A stretch of 64,000 nucleotides of DNA from Erythroxylum novogranatense. Lineage: Eukaryota > Streptophyta > Magnoliopsida > Malpighiales > Erythroxylaceae. Location of the stretch: NCBI GenBank assembly GCA_029891385.1, contig CM057228.1, positions 70,881,523 through 70,945,522 of the forward strand, given 5' to 3'. Positions within the stretch are counted from its first letter, which is position 1; each line of letters starts with the position of its first letter. The translations under genes were made by a program, and so were the position numbers. Below are positions 8,865 to 19,451 of the stretch, in pieces. A model generated the notes under the pieces. It was not told where the DNA came from. It saw nothing but the letters and a program-made list of their open reading frames with translations, and made no database searches.

Positions 8865-10176
8865 TGATGAAGAACCATGGGCATGTGAAAGACAAGAAGA
8901 GAAGCATCCATGGCGTGATTCGCCTCAAGGAAGCCTAGGACGTGACTTGCATGGACATGAGCTTGCAAAAGGAGGCTTAGGAGCTGAAATTGGATCAGAT
9001 TTGAAGTCTAAATATTCAAGGCAAGGGGATGAACGAAATTCCCATATCGAAGGCCCAACATTCAAGTCTAATGTTCCTAAAGGTAGCACGTTTGCATGTC
9101 ATAAAACTGATCGAGATGTTAACTTTCTTAGTCATTTTTGGCGTGTACTTTGGTCTAAACTTGGGACTAAGTTGTTATTTTCTACTTCATCACACCCTCA
9201 AACTGATGGCCAAACTGAAGTAGTAAACAGGACTCTTGGCACCTTGTTGCGTGCTTTAATTAGAGGGACTGTAAAGTCTTGGGAAGAACTTTTGTCATTT
9301 GTTGAGTTTGCTTATAATAGAAGTCTGCATTCTTCTACTGGATTTTCTCCTTTTGAGATTGTGTATGGTTTTCAACCACTAACCGCTTTGGATCTTGTGC
9401 CTTTTCCTTTAAGTGAGATCTCTAACTTAGATGGGCTTAAAAAGGCTGAATTGGTTAAGGCCATTCACAATAAAGCACGAGAAAGGATTGAGAAGAGAAA
9501 TCAACAAGTTGCTAACAAAGTGAACAAAGGAAGGCGGAAAGTAACCTTTGAACCAAGAGATTGGGTATGGGTGCACATGCGCAAGGAACAGTTTCCTTCC
9601 GAAAGAAAATCTAAATTGGATGCTCGTGGTGAGGGACCATTTCAAATTATTGCTAAGATCAATGATAATGCATATAAAGTTGATCTTCCTGGTGAGTATG
9701 CTATTTCTAGTAACTTTAATGTATTTGACCTATCTCATTTCGATTTTGATGAAGGTGAAGATTCGAGGACGAATCACTTTGAGGGGAGGGGAAATGATAC
9801 AAATGGCGTTCAAGATGCGACAAGAAGCAATCTAGGTGATTTAGACCTGATTCCAAATATGGAAAGTTTTTTAGTTCTAAATAAGGAAACTTCACCAATT
9901 TTGGAACATGGAGCTAAATTGCATAGAGATGCCATGGGAAATCATATTGAGGCTGTTAAAAAAAAACAAGACCATTCAAGTGCCAACATAGAAGGTTTCC
10001 CCAATATGGAAAGTTTTGTCAGTCCGGTCACAAGGTCCCGAGCAAAGCGTCTAAAGGAGCAACTCCAAATTTATGTGCAAAACCATGTTGAAAGTGGGCA
10101 ATCCAAATATGGAAAGTCCATGTATGGAAAGTGTTTGGAGCCTAAGTATGTCTACATAATTGGGCTAACATACTAG
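8761..10176 (+). CDS. Chimeric open frame: CR-B integrase end, CR-B LTR tail, CR-D integrase, CR-D LTR tail
   Basis: One 471-residue frame joins four pieces. Residues 1-35 are the end of CR-B integrase. Residues ~36-108 are translated CR-B LTR start, including [16 protein letters not shown]. Residues ~108-345 are CR-D integrase (second catalytic Asp in DRDVNFLSHFW, Glu in [17 protein letters not shown]-like EGPFQIIAKINDNAYKVDL). Residues ~346-471 are the CR-D LTR tail with SPVTRSRAKRLKEQLQ. The joint at 9,082/9,083 keeps frame. The first catalytic Asp and the zinc finger are absent, so it is not a working integrase. Copy 2 of this segment is frameshifted in several places. It is probably a fortuitously open remnant. 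Confidence 0.7.
   Translation: MPSSYGNVSATFNVSDLSLFDVADSRTNLFEEGGNDEEPWACERQEEKHPWRDSPQGSLGRDLHGHELAKGGLGAEIGSDLKSKYSRQGDERNSHIEGPTFKSNVPKGSTFACHKTDRDVNFLSHFWRVLWSKLGTKLLFSTSSHPQTDGQTEVVNRTLGTLLRALIRGTVKSWEELLSFVEFAYNRSLHSSTGFSPFEIVYGFQPLTALDLVPFPLSEISNLDGLKKAELVKAIHNKARERIEKRNQQVANKVNKGRRKVTFEPRDWVWVHMRKEQFPSERKSKLDARGEGPFQIIAKINDNAYKVDLPGEYAISSNFNVFDLSHFDFDEGEDSRTNHFEGRGNDTNGVQDATRSNLGDLDLIPNMESFLVLNKETSPILEHGAKLHRDAMGNHIEAVKKKQDHSSANIEGFPNMESFVSPVTRSRAKRLKEQLQIYVQNHVESGQSKYGKSMYGKCLEPKYVYIIGLTY
8865..9082 (+). repeat. CR-B LTR 5' fragment joined to CR-D integrase
   Basis: It starts TGATGAAGAACC after the polypurine tract and breaks off after GTTCCTAAAG, where intact LTRs continue ATCCATTACAAG. 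About 840 bases of the LTR are missing. Confidence 0.87.
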
Positions 10177-10972
10177 TTTGGAGTGTTTGTGTTTTTGAGC
10201 TTATTTTGGGTCAAATTTGGGTTTGTTTTTTATGGGTTGTTTTTATTTGTTTCCTTTGGGTTTAGAATAAGTGAAATGGGCTACTTTTCAAGGGGGGACA
10301 CATTGGTTTTTAGTCACTTCTTTTTCAGACTTGGTTTATGGGTTCAATTTAGCTTTTTAAGTTAGAATACACGGGCCGCTTGTTATTTTACTTAAGCCCA
10401 TTTAGAAATTCATTAGCTTTAGGTTTAATTAAGCATGTTTTAGGGTTTCGTGGCTGTCATATTCACTCTCCATCTTATTCTCTCCAACAGCCACCTCTCT
10501 CTCAACATTGAAGATTGTCTTTCATCACACCCACCTTCTCCACCACGTTTTTCCACATCAGCCATCTTCTTTACTATCTTGAAGACATTTATTTCAGTTT
10601 TTATTGTTTTGTCTTACATTGTAATGCCTATAACAAGGCTATTTTCAGTTGTAATAGAAGAACAAGTTGTATTTCGAAAATTTCAGCTCTGAATGAAAGA
10701 GATTGCTTTCTTTTATGTTTATGCACAAGGTGTTCTTAATGATTGCAATTGAGTTTATCTTTTGTTATCAATTTTAATTGCTAGTTCTTGTGTTCTTGAG
10801 TGCTTAACTGATTGGGGTTCAAGGGGATTTCTAAAAATTAACTTGGGTTCTTGTCATAAGTGTTATTGGGTGTAAGAACAAATCCTAATCTGATCGCTTG
10901 TTGAGAAACTAATTTTGATTTGATTGGTAACGAGTTCTATGGGTCGATTGAGGGTCTTGGGGTTCCGCATCA
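9795..10972 (+). repeat. CR-D 3' LTR (1,178 bp)
   Basis: It opens TGATACAAATGG after the purine run GAGGGGAGGGGAAA and closes CCGCATCA, followed by CTTAC and then alternating DNA. The coding tail runs to 10,176 with TRSRAKRLKEQ. The copy at 61,824-63,001 has exactly the same length. CTTAC also precedes the CR-D LTR start at 43,646. Confidence 0.85.
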
Positions 10973-12143
10973 CTTACGTGACCATGTAACATATAATAGT
11001 GGTAATATCATGGTATATGGTACAAACATATGGTAATAGCATTAATGTATACCATGCATGTGTACATATGTATAGTACATGCTATACTATGGTGCTCCAT
11101 TGTTATGTATAATAGTGTATGCATGGTGTACATGCTATATGGTACACATATGCTACATGGTACCATAGTAATACATACTTATATTGTACATATGTATCAT
11201 ACACATATGTACCCTATAACTCATGTAATAATAGTTATTACATTAGTGCATGCACATATGTACACTATAGTACATATGCATTTGTACTATAGTTTACATA
11301 TGGTAGTATTATGTGCATCTAATGTCAGCACATAGCACTATATGCATGTATTAACTATGCACACATAATATTGCTACTACCATGCATTAGATATAGTGTG
11401 TATGGGATACACACTATAACATGTATTATACTAGTACGTGTACATGCATGTATTTAGTATGGTAGTACATATATGTACATGCAATCACCTTATTAGCGGT
11501 GCATTGGTAAACTATAGTTTCCTACTAGATGACTTAGTTCACTATGTCATGTGTAATAATAAAACAAATCTATGTGTACCATTATGTACATAAATTATTG
11601 TACTAGTATAACATGTATAGTACAAATGTTCATACAAAATAATATTGGTACATTGCTATTGTACACATCATCTAGCGTTTGGTAATAACTTTATCTATAA
11701 ATGCTATGCATACTATTAGTACATGTAATATATGCATGTGTATAATGATACATATGTACAATATAGTATACATCATAATACTATACTTGTCTACATGCAT
11801 TAGTACACATACATATGTATGTACCACACTATACATGTGTAGCATGCCACTATGCTACATGGTAATGTACTACTATAATGCATGTGTACATGCATACTAT
11901 GATGTGCATAAACCAGTATAGTGTAACCAGTTCTGTATACAATTTATTAATGGTATGTGCACTAGGTTCCATATGCACATACACTAACACTAATGCATGT
12001 AGTACCATTAGTGTACATATGTGCCATTGAGTATACACATGTGTGTACAAGTGCATATGTATATGATATAGATGACACATGCATATAGCGTTTAGTATGG
12101 AATAGTAGTAGTGTACATATGGTAATATATTAGTTGACATGGT

Positions 12144-12208
12144 ATCACCATTACTATATGGCACCATTAGTGTACTATACACTAATGGTGCCATATAGTA
12201 ATGGTGAT
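12144..12208. repeat. Perfect inverted repeat, 31-bp arms, 3-nt loop
   Basis: Arms 12,144-12,174 and 12,178-12,208 are exact reverse complements around CTA. They contain ATATGGCACCATTAGTG and its complement. This is far longer than chance palindromes in the surrounding DNA. Confidence 0.95.
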
Positions 12209-13097
12209 GAGCTATACATACGTTGGATAAGTGTGCCAGTACTATTGATTTGCATATTTACACATGCATTATAACATGGTTGCTAGTACATATATAGTAA
12301 TCGTTATATGTCAACTAATATATGCATGTATAAAAAATACATGCACCATATATAGTAATTGTTATATGTGCATGCCCATGTGTATACAAGGTAACATTGG
12401 TGTATATGCATATGCATGGTACATGTGAATGCATGTATTGTGTTACGTTCACAATAGCATGCATATATGTGTAATGCATGTACTACCATGTATATGCACA
12501 TGGTATGTTGTACTTACCACATGGTACGTGTATGGTATAGTATAGTATATTACCAATGTATGAATGGTATATATACCATGTACAATATGCAATTAACATT
12601 ATTTGCATATGTACATGGTATATATGTGTACCATGCAATAGAATGCATAGCTAATGGGTACATGTACCATGCACATGCATATGCACATAGTACCAATTGT
12701 ATGTACACTACATAGTACGTACATTTGTTATACCATGTGTACACATCAAGTATACATGTACACATATGCACACAAGTATTACAATAATGTATAAAACTAA
12801 AGTCACTACCATAGTGGTACACATACACGCATAGTACATATATATAATGGTAGCATGCAATGTACATGCAATGGTTAACATATAATACTACATTATGCAC
12901 GCATACATAATGTATGTTCCCAAATTGTAGTATGTATACATGTATACATATGTATTATGTTACCATGTATTAAATTAGTTATGCATGGTATTATTGGTAC
13001 ATACTATATTACATATGTACCATTACATGTAAAATAATTATATGTGATGAATTATACTATAGGCTAGTATAGTATAATTGTTATACTATACATAACT

Positions 13098-13156
13098 AAT
13101 ACATATACTAATTAGTTATGTATAGTACATATACATAACTAATTAGTATATGTATT
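13098..13156. repeat. Perfect inverted repeat, 27-bp arms, 5-nt loop
   Basis: Arms 13,098-13,124 and 13,130-13,156 are exact reverse complements around GTACA, containing ACTAATTAGTTATG. A shorter hairpin with 11-bp GTATAGTATAA arms lies just upstream near 13,067-13,091. Confidence 0.93.
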
Positions 13157-13989
13157 GTTTAGTGCATAGTACACATTTACCTTACGTATGTGTATATTTA
13201 CATAAAAATAAACTATACAATGGTACAAATGTGATATGTGCCATAACATTTACATTCCTAGTAAATGTATGCATATTATGGTACCCATAGTAAACTTATA
13301 TACTATGGGTGCACAAACATATAGCGTGCATGATGCATAGTACACCATGCACATAGTTATAGGTATAGTGTTGTACATATGTTACATGGCGTTGTACTAT
13401 ATGCATGGTACTATGTCACATGCATAGTTGTCATTGTGACATATGTACCGCACAGCATGGTACATGTGCACCATGGTAGCGTGCATAGTAGTAGTGTAAC
13501 ACTAGTGTATGTACACTATAGTACACCATGCACACACTCACCATGGTAATACCATAGTGTATAATATACCATAATGTCACCACTATATGGCATAGCACAT
13601 ACTATACACCAATTATAATATATAACTATAGTATCTTGCACTGTATAAATATGCATATGCATATACTATAATATGTACTATGCATACATATTATAGTGTG
13701 TTCATGTGTGCATTCCTAGTGGTAACAGATATTATACACTAGGGTACATATAATAGGTATCCAAATGATATGTACCATACTACTAATTATTGTACACATA
13801 GCCATTGTACTAGTATGTGTATGTTAATGTGTACACATATGTGGTGTAACATAATTATGCATAGTAACTAGTTATACTATTACATGGTAGCAATTATGCC
13901 ATAATTAGCATGCATAGATACTAATGGTACATATGTACATTACTATAATAGTGTACCATGCATATGTGATTAGTATTACTATAGTATAC

Positions 13990-15046
13990 TGATGAAGAAC
14001 CATGGGCATGTGTAAGAAAAGAAGAGAAGCATCTATGGCGTGATTAGCCTCAAGGAAGCCTAGGACGTGACTTGCATGGACATGAGCTTGCAAAAGGAGG
14101 CTTAGGAGCTGAAATTGGATCAGATTTGAAGTCTAAATATTCAAGGCAAGGGGATGAACGAAATTCCCATATCAAAGGCCCAACATTCAAGTCTAATGTT
14201 CCTAAAGATCCATTACAAGATGTTGGAGGCCCAATGACAAGAGCTAGGGCCAAAGCAATGAAGTAAGCATTGAATTGTTTAATCCAAGACCTTCAAGAGA
14301 TAGAGCCCCTATTGTTGAGTCAGATTTCATCTCATAAAGGTCCAAGAGGCATTGTCTTACTCCTTGAAGCCCAACATAAAGTGTCCAAAGGCCCACATGG
14401 AGTCCAATTGGGAGAACTCACTTAAAGTACCATGTGACAAGCATGTGCCACTTAAAAATAAGGATATGGACGTGATCCCTATGGTCCAACATGTTGAGAT
14501 CACATTTTATTTAGTTTCCTTTTTTGTTTCCTCTAAATAAGGTGATCTAGTCAACACCTTTATAAGTTTATTTTGTTTCCTTTTAGGGATTGATTTGTTT
14601 CCTTTTATTTAGTATCTTCTTTAGGACATTAAGTTAGGAAGTTTTTCCTATAAATAGGCACCCTCTATGTACTTTGAAAGGGGTCTTTGATTCATAAATA
14701 ATATTGAGAGCTTTCTTGCTTTCTTTGTATTCTTTGAGAATACTTGACTTATCAAAGGAGTTGTTTTCCTTTGTGGCATCCTAAGGTTAGAGTTCTAAGA
14801 GACAAGTTCTCTTAGGGTTCTTTCCATTGACCAACATTCTTGCTAGAGTTCTAAGAGACAGGTTCTCTTAGGGTTCTTTTCATCGATCAACATTCTTCTC
14901 ACCTCCCATTTTCTTTGTGTCCTGTTTCTATCTTTTCAACTTTGTTTCTTGTGATTCCGTGTGTTTGCTTGATTCTATCTACTCTTGGGCATAGTTCCAT
15001 CTTCTTGAAGGTTCTCTAGGACAAGTTCCTATTGAGTCTACCATCA
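13990..15046 (+). repeat. Solo CR-B LTR in alternating DNA
   Basis: A complete 1,057-bp LTR, TGATGAAGAACC to CATCA, stands alone with no primer site or polypurine tract beside it. It is flanked by TATAC (13,985-13,989) and TTTAC (15,047-15,051), a 4-of-5 target duplication. This is the expected product of LTR-LTR recombination. The tail frame carries [12 protein letters not shown] but ends in a stop at 14,264-14,266, where other copies read on. Confidence 0.92.
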
Positions 15047-15874
15047 TTTACCATATGTATGCATGTGTGTATGGTAACTATATACTAACCAATGTGCTAT
15101 AATATGTATGCATATGTATTATGTATATATAATGCCACTATAGTGCATGTTACGAATGATGTTTAGCCATTGTACTAGATAATGTATGTACCAAGTGGTA
15201 ATAGTATTCGCACAACTATTGCCATATAGCATGTATTATACATACATGTGCACCATGGTAGCGTGCATAGTAGTAGTGTACCACAGTTGTATTATGAATA
15301 TTTACACGCATGTTATGGGTACACATGCATTGTGTATACCCAATAGTGGTGCACACCATTAGTGCACCATTGTGCACCACTATACATTCTATATAACATA
15401 CACGTATACATGCATAGTACATACATGTCACATTAGATATTGATGGTATCTAGTGTATATGGTGCCATAGCTATGGTACATATGTATACACCCTATGCAT
15501 GTGCGCTATTGCATGTGGGTACATAGTGTGCACAATGCAAACATGGTCTATACTATAGTTATGTAATTATGCATATATGTCTGCTATACATACCATGTTC
15601 ACACATAGGGTATACAACGTGTATATTATTAGTGTATATACATGAATGAGTATATCTATTCATGTGTACATACTATATATTATGTAATGTATGCAATACA
15701 CACTAATAGTTGCATATAGTACACAACTAGCTAATGACATATCAGTATGGTTGTGCACATGCATAATACTGTGTACTATGCATGTGTACACATGTACCAA
15801 TGTGTAATGCAAGTGTGTATATGCATACTGGTACACTAATGCTAGTTACAAATGTGCATATGCATGTATATTAA
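15047..15874. repeat. Alternating pyrimidine-purine DNA, continuation
   Basis: Same word composition as 10,973-13,989, resuming directly after the solo LTR. No gene or tandem monomer is seen. It ends abruptly at TGTTGGACC. Confidence 0.82.
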
Positions 15875-16728
15875 TGTTGGACCTGAACTTTTCTTGGAAG
15901 TTAGAACTATTAAATGAGAAGTTGTTAGTGATTAGTTATGAGTAAAGAAAAATGAGATTTCTTGAATTTGAAATGATATACAAGATTTAGGTAGTGAATG
16001 TAGTAAGTTGATGATGAGTGGGTATATGTGTGTATGCTCTGTTATTAATGTTCATGATCAATCATGGACCATAATTTGCTTATAGATGATATTGAGTTTA
16101 AATGGAAGTTGAGAGGAAGAATAGTAATCGAGCATGAAAGTTGAAAATGCAGAAAAGCAATAGACCATGAATAGGTTGACTATGAATTCTTGGTTTTTGA
16201 TGATTTTTTACTAAACTTGCATATTTTGGAGTAGTATGAAATTATGGTGAATGAGTTGATTGAAATGGAGTAGAAAAACTAGAAACAAAAAACTAGAAGT
16301 GTTGGATTTTGAAAAGTGAAAGTCTGAAAATTTTATGAGAATGAATAGCGGAGAGTTAGATTTTTCGATCTGAAACTGCTGTGATTTTTCTGGGTTGATC
16401 TAGGTGGAATTAGCTAAAGTTGTCTTCATAAAAGTTGTAGCTTATCTTTCTAGCTTTCTAATGATATATGGCCAAAAGAGTGGAGAGGGGTTAGGTTGCC
16501 CTCACGATTGGTCCCCTCGTGACCAGCGCGAGGACGCAGCGTTGCCCTCGCAACCAGTCGCGAGGGCGATCGCGAGACGACGAGCACGAGGCGTAGCACC
16601 GTCCGACTCCTAACTTCTAAACTCTATAACTTTTGACCTAGAACTCCAAATTTTACAGATTTGGTATCAATGGAAAGCTAAAAGAAAGCTCTACAACTTT
16701 TATCAAGAACTTGAAGACAAAATTAACT
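15875..16728 (+). repeat. Long-LTR fragment with GC-rich island
   Basis: It starts TGTTGGACC, as does the solo LTR at 45,913. An AT-rich section is followed by a GC-rich island at about 16,495-16,610 with repeated CGCGAGG-type words, then wording common in plant gypsy LTRs (CTCTACAACTTTTATCAAG). It breaks off where Athila integrase begins, so only part of one LTR remains. Family assignment is an inference. Confidence 0.6.
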
Positions 16729-17541
16729 TCAAAGTGGATTATGGATATCTTTATATCTTGCTTGCTGTGGATTATGTATCAAAATGGATTGAGGCTATTC
16801 ATACTAGAACTGATGATGCTAAGGTTGTTGTTGGATTTGTTAAGGCTAACATCTTTGATAGGTTTAGCATTTCCAAAGCAATAATCAGTGATAGGGAACC
16901 CACTTTGCAATCGATCCTTTGAGGCTATATTGAAGAAGTACCACGTTTTTCATAGAACTAGCACGGCATACCATCCTCAAACAAATGGCCACGCTGAAGT
17001 TTCTAACCGTGAGATCAAGTCTATCTTGGAGAAAACAGTGCAACCTAATCGAAAGGATTGGAGTCTTAGATTGGGAGATGCATTGTGGGCTTATAGAACA
17101 GCTTACAAGACCCCTTTAGGAATGTCACCCTTTAGGATGGTTTATGGGAAAGCTTGTCACCTTCCAGTAGAACTTGTGCATAAAGCATTTTGGGCCATTA
17201 AGCAATGTAACTTGAACTATGATGAGGCTGGAACTTTTAGGAAGTTACAATTGCAAGAATTGGAGGAGATACGAAATGACGCCTACGAGAACTTGAGGAT
17301 TTACAAGGAGAAGTTGAAGGCAATCCATGACAAGATGATTAGTAGGAAGGAGTTTCATGTAGGTCAAAAAGTTCTCCTCTACCAATCCCGCCTGCGCCTC
17401 TTCCCAGGTAAACTTCGATCTCGTTGGCTTGGATCTTTTATTGTTACTCGTGTTTTTGATTATGGTGCAGTTGAGGTTGAGAGCATGGATACAAGCAAGA
17501 GGTTTATAGTCGATGGCCATAGGTTGAAACCTTTCATTTAA
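16729..17541 (+). pseudogene. Athila-type integrase fragment
   Basis: The order is GYLYILLAVDYVSKWIEA (first catalytic Asp), AIISDRE (second Asp), a frameshift near 16,905, then [14 protein letters not shown] and [15 protein letters not shown] (Glu). After that come [50 protein letters not shown] and [14 protein letters not shown]. This wording is diagnostic for the Athila lineage of Ty3/gypsy, distinct from the CR families around it. The zinc finger and all upstream pol are missing. The frame ends at 17,541 with GHRLKPFI. Confidence 0.92.
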
Positions 17542-19385
17542 GGTTTTCAATCTAACATGGAGGAGATACACTTGGTCGAGCCTGTCTATGAGTAGTGAGG
17601 AGCATTAACATGATGTTAAGCCAACGACGTTAAACAAAAGCGCTGAATGGGAGGCAACCCATCATACAAAAACCAGATTTGATTTCTCTTCCCTTTCCTT
17701 TTTCTTTTAACGTTTTCCATCATTTTCTTCTTCATATCAGAATTTCTTTCTTTTTGGTGTGTTTTATCTTCTCTTCTGGCTTTGATTTCAACATTGAGGA
17801 CAATGTTGTGTTTAAGTGTGGGGGGAGGATTTAGGTTTTTTTTCATTAAATTTTCAGGTTTTAGCTGGTTATTGGTATGGATATTTTCTTTACTTTTGTG
17901 CTTTAATGCACCGCACCTTTGCCCTTGTTTGAACTTGAAGGTTTTCACTGGTACTTGCATGCTTTATTAAAAAAAACTATAAACATTAAAAAATGATTCA
18001 AAAATCCAAAAAAATCTCTATTTTTGCATGTTTTGCACCTGAAGTGTTTGATTTTTTCTTTTTACCTCCCAATAATTAAGAAGAATATGAATGTTATAAA
18101 TGAGAATTAATCTGTGATTCTTGAATCATAAATTTGATGAATGTGTTTTTATGTATGTTCTAAGCAAGATGGCATTTGGACTAACATTGAAACTACACAT
18201 GTGACCTAATAGATGTCCCTTTGGTGTGTGATTTCATTCAATGCTTTGTATCTCTAGAACTTGCTTCATATCTTGATGAGACTACACTTGTGCATGCATT
18301 ACATAAACATGATAAAGGCTCCTAGGATTTTAAACTAATTGAAAAAAGGCCAACCCAAAGCATATTGACCACTAGTTAGCCCACTTGAGCTTATTACCTA
18401 TTCTTTGCTTTACCCATCTTTAACTTAGACTACTCTTACTTGATTCACCTTTCTAACCCCTATCATGGTTAGTTGAGCATGTTTTTGTTGATGTCAAACT
18501 TGAGGAGGTTGAACATGTTTGGTTATCTGTGGTATATGGCTTATTTTGTTCTTAATTATTAAGGGGGAGTATTCGGCAAAAAAAAGAAGAAAAAAAGCCA
18601 AAGAAAAGCAAAAGAAAGGCAAAAGAAAAACAAAAAGAAGAAAAGAAAAAAAAAAGAATAAAGATTGAGGCCCAGAGTAAAAATGAAAGAAGTGAACTCC
18701 CGATGTGATTTTCTTGTTCAATATTATTGGAATTGAAAGTTCAAATAAAAAGTTGAGTTGAGTTTGATTGTTTGATGTTATACATGGTGTGCGACATGTA
18801 TGCCATTGATTATTTTTATGCTCTGCTTTCCTTGATACTTAACCTTTTTCTTTGCCATTCTTTTACCTCACCCCTAGCCCAGCCAAGTTACATCCCTGTT
18901 AAGACCTTTTGATTTGTGTTATGCATGTATGTTTAGTATTTTATTCGAGATTGAAGAGCAAGCATATGGTAGAGCATTGCATTGTTTGAATTTATGAGAG
19001 TTAAACACATACGAGCCTTAAACACTTTGAATGTTAGAGAGTATAACAATGAGAGGACCTATTATTTTGACATGGAGTAGATTTCCTTTGAGTCCTATAT
19101 GCTATCTGGCTTGGTTCTTACATTTAGAGTAAGTTCATTGAGTTTATGGATTGAATGTCACAGCTTACTCTTTCTCTATGATGCTTGTGCTTCTTTGATG
19201 TTGTTGGGAGGTTAGGAGAAAAGCTATAACACTAAGAAAAGTTTCCCTGCATTTGCATACACGTTTTCATTTACTTTTACATCCACACTAGTTTTTTTTT
19301 GTCACAAATTTTCCTTAATATATTTCTTTCGTCTTTCTTTAATTTTCCTTACTCGAGGACGAGCAAGAGCTAAGTGTGAGGGAAG
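17542..19385 (+). other. Athila 3' non-coding region up to the polypurine tract
   Basis: No env-like frame is apparent in this 1.8 kb. AACATTGAGGACAATGTTG and a GTGTGGGGGGAGGA run near 17,815-17,830 are typical of the region after Athila integrase. An A/G-rich stretch lies near 18,577-18,665. It ends in GTGTGAGGGAAG, a likely polypurine tract directly before the LTR start. Confidence 0.72.
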
Positions 19386-19451
19386 TTGATGCACTCATAT
19401 TTTCTTATATTTTTATACTTTTAAAAAGATAAGAAAATATGAGTGCATCAA
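19386..19451. repeat. Athila LTR starts joined head to head (23-bp perfect arms)
   Basis: TTGATGCACTCATATTTTC begins the 3' LTR. After a 20-nt spacer its reverse complement follows (arms 19,386-19,408 and 19,429-19,451). The LTR interior is missing on both sides. This marks a rearrangement or foldback, not a normal LTR. Confidence 0.85.

Larger units (their letters stand above)
10973..13989. repeat. Alternating pyrimidine-purine low-complexity DNA, block 1
   Basis: Three kilobases are assembled from short self-complementary or near-complementary words (TACATG, ATGCAT, CATATG, GTATAC, ACCAT/ATGGT). Uninterrupted alternation is common; 11,053-11,074 is a 22-nt example. I see no fixed monomer or period. 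Long perfect hairpins lie at 12,144-12,208 and 13,098-13,156. Frames here are rich in His, Tyr, Met and Cys and are not credible genes. It flanks the CR-D and CR-B insertions and so acted as their target. Confidence 0.85.

Noticed and set aside
11030..12900. Frames of 60-116 residues rich in His, Tyr, Met and Cys
   Set aside because: They follow directly from ATG/TAC/CAT words in the alternating DNA. No domain is seen and the frames overlap on both strands.
10973..13989. CRISPR-like or regular tandem array
   Set aside because: No constant repeat and spacer spacing, and the context is a plant genome.
16729..17541. Endogenous pararetrovirus or host gene
   Set aside because: The integrase DDE motifs and Athila-specific wording identify an LTR retrotransposon.
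17782..17970. Env-like gene after Athila integrase
   Set aside because: Only short hydrophobic frames occur in the T-rich 3' region; nothing of env length or with a signal peptide plus anchor.
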